Origin: Pseudomonas citri
Lineage (GTDB): Bacteria; Pseudomonadota; Gammaproteobacteria; Pseudomonadales; Pseudomonadaceae
DNA length: 64,000 nucleotides
Assembly: GCF_025336485.1 (NCBI RefSeq)
Contig: NZ_JAODAB010000004.1
Coordinates: forward strand, 248,001 to 312,000
Direction: 5' to 3'
Shown here: positions 27,408 to 36,449 of the stretch, piece by piece
How positions within the stretch are numbered: position 1 is the stretch's first letter
How the letters are laid out: each line of letters begins with the position of its first letter
Made by a program: the position numbers and the translations under genes
The notes under the pieces: generated by a model
The model's input: the letters and a program-made list of their open reading frames with translations, nothing else
Database searches by the model: none
What the model was told of the DNA's origin: nothing

Positions 27408-28581
27408 TACCTTCTTGCATATCCAGGTCGAGGTTGACGAAGGCAGTGCCGACCCGCCGACCGTGGTTGATGCCGAACTGCGCTTCGCTGATGCGGTTGC
27501 TGCTCAGCTTGAGCTTGCTGTCTTCGATGAAGTTGTTGGTGCGCAGGTACGAGAGGCCGGTGCTGACGGAGGTCTTGCTCAGGGCGTCGCGATGGATCAC
27601 CCGCTCGACGCGCAGTTGATGATTTTCGCTGTCGCCGGTCTGCTTGAAATTGAAACCGTTGGCCTGAGCTCGCGAGCGGTACTCGCTCTGGCTGTAGGTA
27701 TAATTGAAGTTCCACCAGCCCCACGGCACGCTGTAATTGAGCATCGCGTTGTTGGAGGTGTGCTGGTGATCGGTCATCGCATCGTGACCGCCGCGCAGCA
27801 TCAACTGATCGGCTAGGCCCAGCGGGCTGTCCCAATCAAACGTCGTGCCCCACTGCTTCTCGCCGGTGCTGCGCTGGCCGTCATTACTGCGCGACAACCC
27901 GGCACGCCACGGATTCTGCGGCGTGTTCTTGACCAGCACTTCGCTGCCACCGACCTTTTTGCCCAGGGACAACTCCATCTGCGCCTGATTTGATGGCAGA
28001 CGGTTTAGCTGATCCACCATCTGCTCGATTTCCCGCAGATTGACCAGCTCACCGCTCTTGCCGGGAAAAGCCATCCTCAGTTCACGGTCCGACAGCTGGC
28101 TGCCCTGCGCGTCCTTCAACCCTTCAAGTCGACCCTCGACCACCAGCACCTTCAGATGCCCGCCGGACAAATCCTGCGGCGGCAAGTAGGCACGGCTGGT
28201 GACCAGGCCTTTTTCGATGTAGTGATCGGTGATGACTTTCAGCAACTCGTTGAGCTGCGGGACGCCTAGGCACTGACCGATATATGGCTTGAGCAGGCGA
28301 TTTTTCTCGCGGTCCGAGAGACTGTCGGCGCCTTTGAGTTCGATGTCCTTGATGGGGAAACAACGGGCGTCGGCCGGGGCCGTCGGTTGAGTAGGTTTGG
28401 CTGCCTTTCCGGGTAATTCCTTGAGTTCCTCCAGACGCCGACGCTGCTCTTCGAGCAAGCGATCCTGACGCTCGCGGATCAGATCGGTTTCACCAGGGGT
28501 GGGGGCGGCGTGAGCAAGATTCAGCGAAGAAAGGCACAGTAAAGCCAGGCACAGCCTCCCCACGAGGGCGGATGGGTACAT
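27283..28581 (-). pseudogene. Truncated FhaC/ShlB-type two-partner secretion transporter
   Basis: The product begins with a signal peptide (MYPSALVGRLCLALLCLSSL) and an Arg/Glu-rich helix (RERQDRLLEEQRRRLEELKE). Two POTRA-type regions (FPIKDIELKGADSLS; then HLKVLVVEGRLEG) and the start of the beta-barrel (GEKQWGTTFDWDSPLGLADQ) follow. The barrel sequence stops near base 27390 and the frame then continues antisense through the panB remnant to 27283. The protein, about 430 residues, lacks the C-terminal barrel strands and the usual terminal aromatic residue of roughly 560-residue relatives. ATG 28581 has GAGGG upstream. No TpsA exoprotein gene is adjacent. It is unlikely to secrete anything. 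Confidence 0.78.
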
Positions 28582-28906
28582 ATTCAATCCCTCGACATGG
28601 CTCTTTACCGCTATTGGGGAGAGAATGCTGTGCAATCGTCAATTAGAAACTCAATTACAGCTTCGTGAATTATTTATTTCGAAAAAATAAAAAGCAGTAG
28701 GAAAACCGATGTTAGCCGTATCGACCAGCATACCCGCCGCGTCTGTGTAACTGTAAAGGCAAACTAATCTGAGGTTAACTGCAAGCACCATTTGCCGTCT
28801 GTAACCTGCCTGCTTTCGCCGCAGCCTACCTAGGTGCCAACTTAGGGCTCAACAAATCGGTCTGGCTAGCTACCGACCTCGCCGCCTTTTCTTCAACCGC
28901 TTTGAG
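28582..28906. other. AT-rich gap
   Basis: This stretch is the presumed promoter region of the truncated transporter gene and contains a very AT-rich run at about 28660-28700. No gene is seen. Confidence 0.5.
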
Positions 28907-29080
28907 CTACTCAGTGTTTCGCATCAGCATGTTGGACTCTAAAGTCTTGATACGTTCGCAGTACTGAGCAGCTAACTCTTTTACTCTTTCGGAAACGTTT
29001 TCTCCGCTCGCTGCTTTTGCATAGAGAGCGCCAATTTCATTGAGATACTGGTCAATCAGGTCCTTCTCAAAATCATACAT
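28907..29080 (-). CDS. Small hypothetical protein
   Basis: This 57-residue protein starts MYDFEKDLIDQYLNEIGALY and is predicted to be mainly helical and charged. The ATG at 29080 is chosen because AAGGAG sits at ideal distance; a longer frame to 29137 has none. The family is not recognised. Confidence 0.55.
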   Translation of the reverse strand: MYDFEKDLIDQYLNEIGALYAKAASGENVSERVKELAAQYCERIKTLESNMLMRNTE

Positions 29081-30101
29081 GGTTAGCTCCTTAGCGTGGG
29101 TTCTCTCAGCCGTCCCCTCGGACGCGTTTTGCTCCACTCGGACTCCTTGACGGTAATATCTTATCGAAAACTGTCGACTATAACAGCAGGGTAATTCTGA
29201 AAATCAATAAGGAATCCCCTACTAAAGGCAGGAATATACCTACTCCATTGTCACACTGATTTTCACCAGTTGATATAATGTCGAAAACGAATATTCAACT
29301 GAACATACCGTAATTTTTCTTGGAATAATTTTGTGTACAGAGTCGGTGAGTTTTAATCCGCCTTCTCGAACTTTGGTAGAACGTCAAGTGGTGAAGGTGG
29401 CACGACCTGAGAACCGGCACGCACGGTGAGCGAGTTCTTATTGGATATGCCCCCCGGGATCCTCTTGCACCATTTCTCGATCTCCTCTCCACGCCTCTCC
29501 AAGCGAAAGCGGTTTGACCCGCATTAAATCCCTGCGACAGGTTTGAGATCCCGCCGACATTTGGTGTTTTGCGTGTTGAAGGCTTACGGTGCCGTCGGTG
29601 TTCTGGCTTTATCTTGACGACTCAATCCCTCAGCGCATATCTGCATATGACGATATCGGCTCAATCGGCAATGGCAGGTTCCTTGCCAAGGATCGAAGGT
29701 GTCATGCAAATACAACAGGGCGCGGCTCGCGCGCATAGTCTTCGCTGTGTTGCCAGGTCAATCCGGCGACCAACATGAAGTGATTCGAGAGTCGGCGTTC
29801 AACGAACGCCGTGCAGGCATAAAGACCCTTCGCTCAAAAACATTCAAGGGTTGAAAATGAATAAAATTTCAACACGACTAAACAGTGAAATACAGCCTGG
29901 CCAACCACGATCGAACAGCCCCCAAGATGGCCCCTCCTGCTCCGCACCCGACACTGCTCAACGCAATTCTGAACGCTCTCAGCGAACTAACGCTGTTAGT
30001 ATGTGGTTAGACATTTTGCGGTTTGAAGTTCGATTACTGTGCTCGGGAAATACTGATGGATACCCGAAACGCAATACGTGGGTACCGAAGGCTACCCTTT
30101 T
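29081..30101. other. 1-kb gap without supported gene
   Basis: This AT-rich, low-complexity composition region contains short frames only. One at 29857-30105 begins MNKISTRLNSEIQPGQP and is Ser/Asn/Gln-rich at its N-terminus, but has no clear ribosome-binding site or recognisable domain. The region is best read as decayed accessory DNA. Confidence 0.4.
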
Positions 30102-30281
30102 ATGATTGTGCTCGACCAGCATATACCCCAGCCCTGGCGCGCCAGATTCGAAGCGGCGAGCGCCTTGTCTACTCGATTGCTTGAAGGTAGTTACGCAAGC
30201 GACTGGCGTCGCTTCCTCAGGAGCTGGGTACGCGAGATGCAGCACCTTGCCGCACATAGAGAGAGCTGCAACATGGATTGA
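30102..30281 (+). CDS. Small hypothetical protein
   Basis: A 59-residue frame (MIVLDQHIPQPWRARFEAAS...) has regularly spaced Trp and Arg residues suggesting a helical protein. Its composition looks more protein-like than the surrounding frames, but the ribosome-binding site is poor. A fragment of a larger gene is equally possible. Confidence 0.35.
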   Translation: MIVLDQHIPQPWRARFEAASALSTRLLEGSYASDWRRFLRSWVREMQHLAAHRESCNMD

Positions 30282-30669
30282 TTTTGATTTGAACACAAAC
30301 GGCCGCGAGGTATTGCTCAGGCAGTACGAGGGTTCGTACCGATAGATGATTACCCGAGTGAATGCGGGATTTTTAGGTGTGTTGAAGACTCTTTAGGTAG
30401 TCATACAGAAATACCCATTCTTTCGCATTCGCCTCATCAGTCAGTTGCATCGCACTTCGCTAAGACTTCGCACTAGGAGGTCAGGAGGGCTTCTGGGTAG
30501 ACCTGTACGCTTTTCTTCAGTAACGGATAAACATAGACACAAACCTCATTGTCGCCACCTGGTTGGCAGCGCTGCTGCGAAAAAAAAGCTGCACCAGGGG
30601 GATCTGAAAGACGAAGATTTCTACGAGCTGCTGGTCGACCAAGTCCACTCAAGTGGTTGCCTGGATCAA
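30282..30669. other. Gap without supported gene
   Basis: Only overlapping short frames are present. One + frame contains KKLHQGDLKDEDFYELLVDQ, which looks protein-like, but it lacks a plausible start and may be a relic. Confidence 0.4.
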
Positions 30670-31992
30670 TCACATCAACTTCCAACTACGAAACGTATTT
30701 TCCAGACGACTCAACGGAATCAGCGGCGAGCGCCAAACCTCCTGGGGCAGTCCTAGATCCAGTAGCAGATCCGGCAACGCCAGCAGCAAACAAGCATCCG
30801 CCCGTAAGCGATCCAACAGCCATTCCGGATTTGCCCAATGAGCAAAGTGAGTACAAACAGCCGCCCAATCGACCGAACCTAATCGTTCCATTGCTGTTGG
30901 CCACCGGGTGCGTCGTACTATGCCTTCAATATCCAGCAGCATGGGAGCGAGATCGTAAACGGGTGCAAAGCTCACTCGCTCTTTACTCCGAAGGATCGAG
31001 AGGTTTCCGCAATGGTTGTCGGTGTTCCCGACAATCAGATTGATCAAATCCCGTCGCAGATACTCGCTAATCATGTCCGGTATTTCAGATTCTTGGTCTG
31101 CGGCAATCCATGCTTTCGCTAGCCGATCCACGACATCGACATGATCCATACGGATAACCGATTGGGTGATGCCACAGAGCGAGTACATTGACTCCACCCC
31201 GATACGCTCAATCCCCCTCGAAGAGACTTTGCGGTCGAATCTTTGCATCCAAATACTGGGCACTTTCGCCGCTTCGTATGCCAGCCCCTCGCCGGCGATC
31301 GTGTCGATCCCCAACACGCCCAGCGCGCGGTAAAAGCAGTATTCGGAATGCAGGATGTCTCGATCTAATTTGGTTGCGTTGTTACGCGGGAACTTGACGA
31401 ACCAATGTCGACACACATCTGCGTCGTCTAGCGCTCCGTTGGGATAAAACTGCCCCCATGCATCCTCAACAAGCAGCATTTTTTGAGCTACGCCCCCAGC
31501 CCCAAGCGCGCCGATTATTGGCCATCCCGATTCCCTGGCCTGGTCGAGAAAGCCCATTCCTTCCTGAACAACCTCTGCTCGCGTAGACCCACCAGTCACT
31601 TCGCTTGTGGGATACAGCGTTTCGGCGGCGCATTTTACGCGCGTGTGCCCAATGGGAGCGGCGGCGAATTGCTGCAGCAGAAAGAGATCAATCGACACCC
31701 CAGGTGGTACTACCATTCTCGACAAGATGTGCCGACGTGCAGCACCCGCCGGGATGATATCGTGCAGAAAAGCTGGGGCAAGCTCTCGTCGAATATCCCA
31801 CTCCAGTGGGATATTCGCGCTGACGGCCGGGGCTTTTACCGTACCCAGTTGAATGAACTGATCCACAAGATATCCGGGCAGGTAGTTCATAGTGCATCGG
31901 CTTCGAAGGCTATCTCCAGGTGAGTCGAAGCTAACTACCACTGCATCGTGCCAATGGCCTTCCGAATGAATTTGGAGTGTGATGGATTCCAT
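30670..31992 (-). CDS. HipA-family serine/threonine kinase, without HipB
   Basis: The 440-residue protein has a HipA N-terminal-like segment and a kinase core. The core carries catalytic-loop motif GNTDNHCGNLS near residue 323 and, 16 residues later, the metal-binding-type FAPVYDLAPML. HipA toxins phosphorylate targets such as GltX and cause dormancy; divergent relatives occur in defence loci. ATG 31992 is used; a TTG four codons earlier is possible. No HipB-like antitoxin is encoded directly upstream, which is unusual for the family. The nearest XRE gene (34767) is 2.8 kb away and on the other strand. Confidence 0.75.
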   Translation of the reverse strand: MESITLQIHSEGHWHDAVVVSFDSPGDSLRSRCTMNYLPGYLVDQFIQLGTVKAPAVSANIPLEWDIRRELAPAFLHDIIPAGAARRHILSRMVVPPGVSIDLFLLQQFAAAPIGHTRVKCAAETLYPTSEVTGGSTRAEVVQEGMGFLDQARESGWPIIGALGAGGVAQKMLLVEDAWGQFYPNGALDDADVCRHWFVKFPRNNATKLDRDILHSEYCFYRALGVLGIDTIAGEGLAYEAAKVPSIWMQRFDRKVSSRGIERIGVESMYSLCGITQSVIRMDHVDVVDRLAKAWIAADQESEIPDMISEYLRRDLINLIVGNTDNHCGNLSILRSKERVSFAPVYDLAPMLLDIEGIVRRTRWPTAMERLGSVDWAAVCTHFAHWANPEWLLDRLRADACLLLALPDLLLDLGLPQEVWRSPLIPLSRLENTFRSWKLM

Positions 31993-32386
31993 ACGTATCG
32001 GCAAATAACCGAAGCCTCACTGTGCCTTGATCAATATGAGTCCGCAGAGTTTCTAGGAGGTGTCGATACCCCCAGACAGCGGGAAATAGGTGCTCGATTA
32101 GCGTCTCTGACTCAATCCAAGTACGAGCAAGGGGTTCCGCCTAAACGGGCTATTTTCTCAATTTCCCGAAAGCCTACTAGACGAGCCCTGGCAGATTTTC
32201 TTGCAGTGCTGCTCTCGCCAATCATTCATTTACGTCAGTGTTTTAAAAGCACGTCACGCTTCAACAGCAGGCACACTCACATGCTTTCTCGCGCCACAGC
32301 CGGGCTCTTAAAACTTCGAAATAGAGGGTTGCGACCGTCATTGCTCCATTCTTATAATTAACTCATAACAAAAAAAGGAGAGTGTC
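31993..32386. other. Gap upstream of hipA-like gene
   Basis: This is where hipB would be expected. On the minus strand only short, stop-interrupted frames are found. A + strand frame (31948-32361) lacks a ribosome-binding site and is not recognised. The AT-rich end near 32350 is likely the promoter of the next gene. Confidence 0.45.
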
Positions 32387-32695
32387 ATGAACTACAACTC
32401 TGCGGAATATATCAAGCAGTACAACAAAACACTGAATGAGCATTGCGATTGGGAGATTCAGCTTTCCACCGACGAAGAGCATAAGGACTCTTTTGCTGTA
32501 TTTCACTTAAACACCCACCCCTCAGAACCAGACAAGCCTGTGCCCATTGGCTATATCCCCTTCACAACTCCAGTGGAGTCGCTGATCAGTTCCGAAATAC
32601 TCTGCAACAACTACTATCATTTAGGGCAGAGCATTGGGATAAAAGCTCAATTTTATTACTTATCAGAATCAGGAGCATTTCCGATCCAAAAATAG
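32387..32695 (+). CDS. Hypothetical protein
   Basis: This 102-residue protein (MNYNSAEYIKQYNKTLNEH...) is Tyr-, Asn- and Ser-rich and AT-rich in codon use. A strong AAGGAGAG precedes the ATG. No domain is recognised. It appears to be a single-gene unit. Confidence 0.6.
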   Translation: MNYNSAEYIKQYNKTLNEHCDWEIQLSTDEEHKDSFAVFHLNTHPSEPDKPVPIGYIPFTTPVESLISSEILCNNYYHLGQSIGIKAQFYYLSESGAFPIQK

Positions 32696-32771
32696 TGATA
32701 GGAACATCTGAGCAAACTCCAATAGTCATCAACTGAAGGCTCAAATCTCAACATACCGCCTCATCAGACCT

Positions 32772-33230
32772 TCAGTTGCCATGCGTTTTCCAAGTGTAGG
32801 ATGACGAGTCATCGATCGAGTCCCCGAGCGCCTCGACTGCAGGCAAGCTCGCATGCTTGCGCGCTCCACGGCCGGCCAAGATGTACAGCGTGTCTTTGCT
32901 TTCAAAAATGCAGCCGTCAAAATCACGCTGGTAGTCGCTGAGGATGATGCCCCCCTCCTGATGCTTACCTTGATTATCGAATACAGCCTGTTGGGCAAAC
33001 AAGATGGTCGCCTCTAACCCCTGCTTTTGGATTTCCCGTGCGTGGAATTGTGGCAGCATGACATCAACCAACATCCAGTGTCGGACGATACAAAATTGCC
33101 TTTCCACAAATAATTCTTTGGCGACCCTGATCAACTCATCATCATCGAGTCTGGAACCCCCTATTATTTGCGCAGCGCCAAAAAGCAAATCACCCAGTAG
33201 CTGGGCATCCGTTGCGGTCGTCTTCTTCAT
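32772..33230 (-). CDS. DUF6957-like hypothetical protein
   Basis: The 152-residue product (MKKTTATDAQLLGDLLFGAA...) contains a CIVRHWMLVDVMLP block and ends with a TLYILAGRGARKH block. I associate this pattern with a small Pseudomonas family of unknown function (DUF6957); that is from memory and not verified. The ATG at 33230 is preferred to the longer frame reaching 33344, whose extra N-terminus looks non-coding. The next gene lies 120 bp upstream on the same strand. Confidence 0.55.
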   Translation of the reverse strand: MKKTTATDAQLLGDLLFGAAQIIGGSRLDDDELIRVAKELFVERQFCIVRHWMLVDVMLPQFHAREIQKQGLEATILFAQQAVFDNQGKHQEGGIILSDYQRDFDGCIFESKDTLYILAGRGARKHASLPAVEALGDSIDDSSSYTWKTHGN

Positions 33231-33350
33231 TGCCACTCTAATCTGCTCTACCCTGCCTGTTGCTTGGCAGGATCTTGATTGCATGGAATCCAGTACTACC
33301 ATCACTCGACAGCACGTCGGACTGGATCGCTCCAAACCTCCCATGAGGTG

Positions 33351-33656
33351 TCAGTGATAAATGCGATTCATATAAATATTGCCACCAGGCGGAACCCAAC
33401 TCACCACAACATAAGTGCTGCCTCCGATCGTCTGAAACAGCCAATACCCCTCAATAAAATGGGACTTCTGTATCCTCGATGTTCTTATGCTGGCGCCCTC
33501 TCTGAACCGTCCTTTGGTATCGCCATACACCGTGCCCATGAGTATCGGTGGGCTGTCGACAGCTGCCAGCAAGTAAGCGGTAACAGGCATACCAAAATCC
33601 ATTGCCATTGCCGTTGTGACGGTCTCTGGAATGGACACGCACAGTGGGTCATTCAT
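33351..33656 (-). CDS. Hypothetical protein
   Basis: This 101-residue protein (MNDPLCVSIPETVTTAMAMD...) has alternating hydrophobic and aromatic residues suggesting a beta-rich fold (GYWLFQTIGGSTYVVVSWVP). AAGGA lies 10 nt before the ATG. It may form a two-gene unit with the DUF6957-like gene. Not recognised. Confidence 0.5.
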   Translation of the reverse strand: MNDPLCVSIPETVTTAMAMDFGMPVTAYLLAAVDSPPILMGTVYGDTKGRFREGASIRTSRIQKSHFIEGYWLFQTIGGSTYVVVSWVPPGGNIYMNRIYH

Positions 33657-33863
33657 GCTGTGATATCCTTGGACAATCAATCAGACTATTTACCGCGATT
33701 TTGCTTTCGTTCGTGCCGTATTCCACTCACAGCTCCTGATTTCATCCAAATTGTGTACCGCCCAGCCCACCCTTCACGCTGAGCCTGAACAGCGATCCCC
33801 GTCGCATTAGAAAATCGGGAATGAGAAGAAGCCATCGACTATCAGTGGCTTTCAAGACGCAAC

Positions 33864-34592
33864 TCAGATGACGTTGACCACCAGAGCGGGATTAAAACCG
33901 GTCTGTGAGTTGGGATAACCGCGAGGATTCGAGACCACGCGGCACCGACCTATTTGGACATCAATGGATCGGTGGGTATGACCAAAGATCCAAAGGTCTG
34001 CCTTCTCTACAAGGTCCTGCCAATTGTTCGCATAAGCAGCGTTCAGATGACCATCATGTTTATCACCGACCAGTTCGTAGAGCGGCGCGTGATGCGTCAC
34101 GACGACAGTTTTTCCATCAAACGGTTTTCGTAATTCCGCCGCTAACCATTCGTGCGAGAAATGGTTTCGGCTGACGACATCGGACGGGCGTAAACGCCGG
34201 TAGTTTTCAGCGCGGATAACTCGGAAATCGTTCATCCAATCCTGAGCAATTTGGGTAGCAGCCACTGCGTCTCCCGTTGCAGAAAAATCAGTCCAGCTTG
34301 TTGCACAAAGGAAGCGTGTTTGGTTGAAAACGAAGGCCTCATTTTCCAAAACATGGACATGACTGAGGGCAGCCTCCTTCATCTTCTGCAACGTGTAGTC
34401 GATGTGGCCACCGTAAAACTCATGATTACCACCCACGTAAATCACGGGACACGAGAAAGCCTCGTTTGCCCACCCCACTCCCCTCGACTTGACATCAACA
34501 TCCCCCGCCAAAACGGCCAAGTCGTACTCCGCGGGCACAATCTCGAAGGGAGAAAATTCGTTATGCAGATCTGAAAGCACGTATAGCTTCAT
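33864..34592 (-). CDS. Calcineurin-like metallophosphoesterase
   Basis: This 242-residue protein shows the complete motif series of the family: SDLHNE (D-x-H), AGDVD, GGNHEF, VVTHHAP and FGHTHR. These bind a dinuclear metal centre. It has no signal peptide and is therefore cytosolic. Relatives cleave phosphodiesters or phosphoproteins; the substrate here is unknown. It is flanked by unrelated genes with no clear operon. Confidence 0.88.
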   Translation of the reverse strand: MKLYVLSDLHNEFSPFEIVPAEYDLAVLAGDVDVKSRGVGWANEAFSCPVIYVGGNHEFYGGHIDYTLQKMKEAALSHVHVLENEAFVFNQTRFLCATSWTDFSATGDAVAATQIAQDWMNDFRVIRAENYRRLRPSDVVSRNHFSHEWLAAELRKPFDGKTVVVTHHAPLYELVGDKHDGHLNAAYANNWQDLVEKADLWIFGHTHRSIDVQIGRCRVVSNPRGYPNSQTGFNPALVVNVI

Positions 34593-34687
34593 CTGTAGAC
34601 CGATCTCGATTTAAAGCTAAATTGAAACAACCAACTCGAGAGTGGGGCTGGGTTTTGATGCGTCATGAATGAACAAAGGATCCGATA

Positions 34688-34723
34688 CCGCCACTCATAT
34701 CAATATATAGATTTGAGTGGCGG
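34688..34723. promoter_or_regulatory. Palindrome upstream of the XRE regulator gene
   Basis: Perfect 10-bp arms CCGCCACTCA (34688-34697) and TGAGTGGCGG (34714-34723) flank an AT-rich 16-bp centre, 43 bp before ATG 34767. It could be an operator for autoregulation or a hairpin in the leader. Confidence 0.45.
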
Positions 34724-34766
34724 ATAGCAAACGCGGCATACACCTCTGTTTTTATGGGACAGAAAA

Positions 34767-35222
34767 ATGTCTGTGCGAATCGCATTCGCCGCGGCGCTAA
34801 AGCTCTTAAGAACGGGACGCGGCATCAAGCAAGATGATCTGAGCGATACGCTCGCTCAATCACACGTGAGCCAAATTGAGAGTGGAAAGACCTCGCCCAG
34901 CCTTGAGGCGATCATCGAACTGAGCAATGCTCTGAAGCTACATCCCGTCGCGTTGATGACCCTGGTGTGTGCAGCGCATGAAAAATTGACGGCGAGTGAG
35001 GTCCTGGAGGTTGCCCAAAGAGACCTTCATTCCCGATCTCTACTCGAGACCCCCATTGCGCTGGAAACTGAGAAAGGGCCACACCCTCGAGTGGCTGCAG
35101 CAGCGAAAGCTCGAAGCGAAGTACAGGAGCTGAAGGATAAAGGCTTTACGCAAGCTGAAATTGCACGGGAACTGGGTATGGCGGAGTCGACGGTTCGGCG
35201 CCATTGGCATCGTCAGTCTTAA
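34767..35222 (+). CDS. XRE-family regulator with second C-terminal HTH
   Basis: The 151-residue protein starts with a Cro/CI-type HTH (about residues 8-65: GIKQDDLSDTLAQSHVSQIE, then SGKTSPSLEAI). After a linker it ends with a resolvase/LuxR-like HTH (KGFTQAEIARELGMAESTVR). Two DNA-binding domains on one small chain could bridge two sites. It is likely an autoregulated transcription factor; the palindrome upstream is a candidate target. It is not adjacent to a toxin gene. Confidence 0.82.
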   Translation: MSVRIAFAAALKLLRTGRGIKQDDLSDTLAQSHVSQIESGKTSPSLEAIIELSNALKLHPVALMTLVCAAHEKLTASEVLEVAQRDLHSRSLLETPIALETEKGPHPRVAAAAKARSEVQELKDKGFTQAEIARELGMAESTVRRHWHRQS

Positions 35223-35852
35223 GCTTGGCACATTAGAGTAGGCCAGTGCTCGTACTCTTCCCTCGTCTAGCCAACCACCGCTCCAGGTGGCTATCGATTA
35301 GGGTTGGCTCTCATAGAAAACATTGAGTCATCGCAAGGTAGGGTTTTCTTGCGGACCGGCTGGCAAGAATACTGGAGAGTGCGAGCTTGCGATTCAAGGG
35401 TAAGGTTCCGTGCTTCAGTAGGCCCTTAGAGTATTCACTAAAGCTGAGACAGGTGCCAAATCCAATGCGTAAGGATGTAAGCTTTTCCCTTCGCCATATG
35501 CAGAGGATCATGGAGCAAATTGGCCTCGCTCTCGACTTGCATTTTTCAGGAGCATCAACGAGTAACCCAACAGTCGAGCAGTCGCTCACACCAAATATCG
35601 AACCTCAGGCAGAAATTCAATCCATCACACCTCCGGTCATGGCCGACATCTCAGTCGAAGAATCCTTAAATGTTCGACGCCTTCCCTTGAGGTTAAATGA
35701 TCCTCTTAAAAATGGCGGCCTTGGTGGGAGGCATAATTTCAGCCCAGATCTCTTGCGCCACTGCGACAATTCACAACGTCTCGATCTATCTCTTGAGCGG
35801 CCACGCGAGTAACGACCGCCCGGCAATGACAATCAAGGCTAATGGTTAAGAA
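35223..35852. other. Gap with one doubtful frame
   Basis: A + frame from ATG 35465 to 35812 (MRKDVSFSLRHMQRIMEQIG...) would give 115 residues with a Pro/Ser-rich middle. It has no good ribosome-binding site and competing minus-strand frames. I cannot support it as a gene. The segment near 35700 (CTTAAAAATGGCGGCCTTGG) looks like intergenic filler. Confidence 0.35.
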
Positions 35853-36449
35853 ATGAAGAATGTAAATACCTGGACGGCGACCTACGAGGACTTCCTCGCC
35901 TGCTCTGAAAGACTTACCGAAGAGCTCGACCGATTTCACGATGAGATTCGCGACAGCAAAGCAGTGCTTGTCCAGGCTAGACAATTCACTGCGCAAGTTG
36001 ACGCTGCCAGTAAAAAAATCGGTGAGCAAGTTGTGACTGCAGAGCGCGCGTGGGCTAATGCGGATAAGGTGGCCCTGGTCGCTGCAAAGCACGCTCATGA
36101 AGCAGCATTCCGAGGCGTGCAGGCGTCACTTACCGGCGCCACTGAGGCACTCGCCCAATCAGCCCAGGCGAACCAGCTGGCAGCCAATCGGGTCGACCAG
36201 AGCTTTACACAATCTAGGAAATTCATTTTCAGATTGGGAATCGGATTTCTTGTGGTCAGTGGCTTGGCGATCTTCGGTGCTGTTTATTTTGCCAGCCTCC
36301 GGGAGTCCCCTCTTGAACGGGAGACTCGGCAAAATGCTGCGCATTTCGAATTAATCTGGAGTAAGGCCACCCCCAAAGAGAAGGCTGAGCTCCAGAAAAT
36401 TTGGAGCCGCCCACCCGCTGCGCCTGTTGCGCCACCAGCCAGCCGTTAG
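35853..36449 (+). CDS. Coiled-coil protein with one membrane helix
   Basis: This 198-residue protein has a long Ala/Gln/Glu-rich helical region (residues about 10-120), a membrane helix (LGIGFLVVSGLAIFGAVYF) and a Pro/Ala-rich tail. The layout resembles MobB-type mobilisation accessory proteins or membrane-tethered coiled coils, but no relaxase gene is present. It converges with the next gene, overlapping it by 4 bp. Confidence 0.55.
   Translation: MKNVNTWTATYEDFLACSERLTEELDRFHDEIRDSKAVLVQARQFTAQVDAASKKIGEQVVTAERAWANADKVALVAAKHAHEAAFRGVQASLTGATEALAQSAQANQLAANRVDQSFTQSRKFIFRLGIGFLVVSGLAIFGAVYFASLRESPLERETRQNAAHFELIWSKATPKEKAELQKIWSRPPAAPVAPPASR

Noticed and set aside
27142..27816. A 224-codon + frame that looks like one protein
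   Set aside because: Its first third is the panB remnant and the rest is antisense of the FhaC-like gene, so it is a chimera across a junction.
34767..35222. XRE regulator as the HipB partner of the HipA-like kinase
   Set aside because: It lies 2.8 kb away on the opposite strand with unrelated genes between, and has a second HTH unlike HipB.
35465..35812. 115-codon + frame beginning MRKDVSFSLRHM
   Set aside because: No convincing ribosome-binding site, overlapping minus-strand frames of similar quality and no recognised domain.
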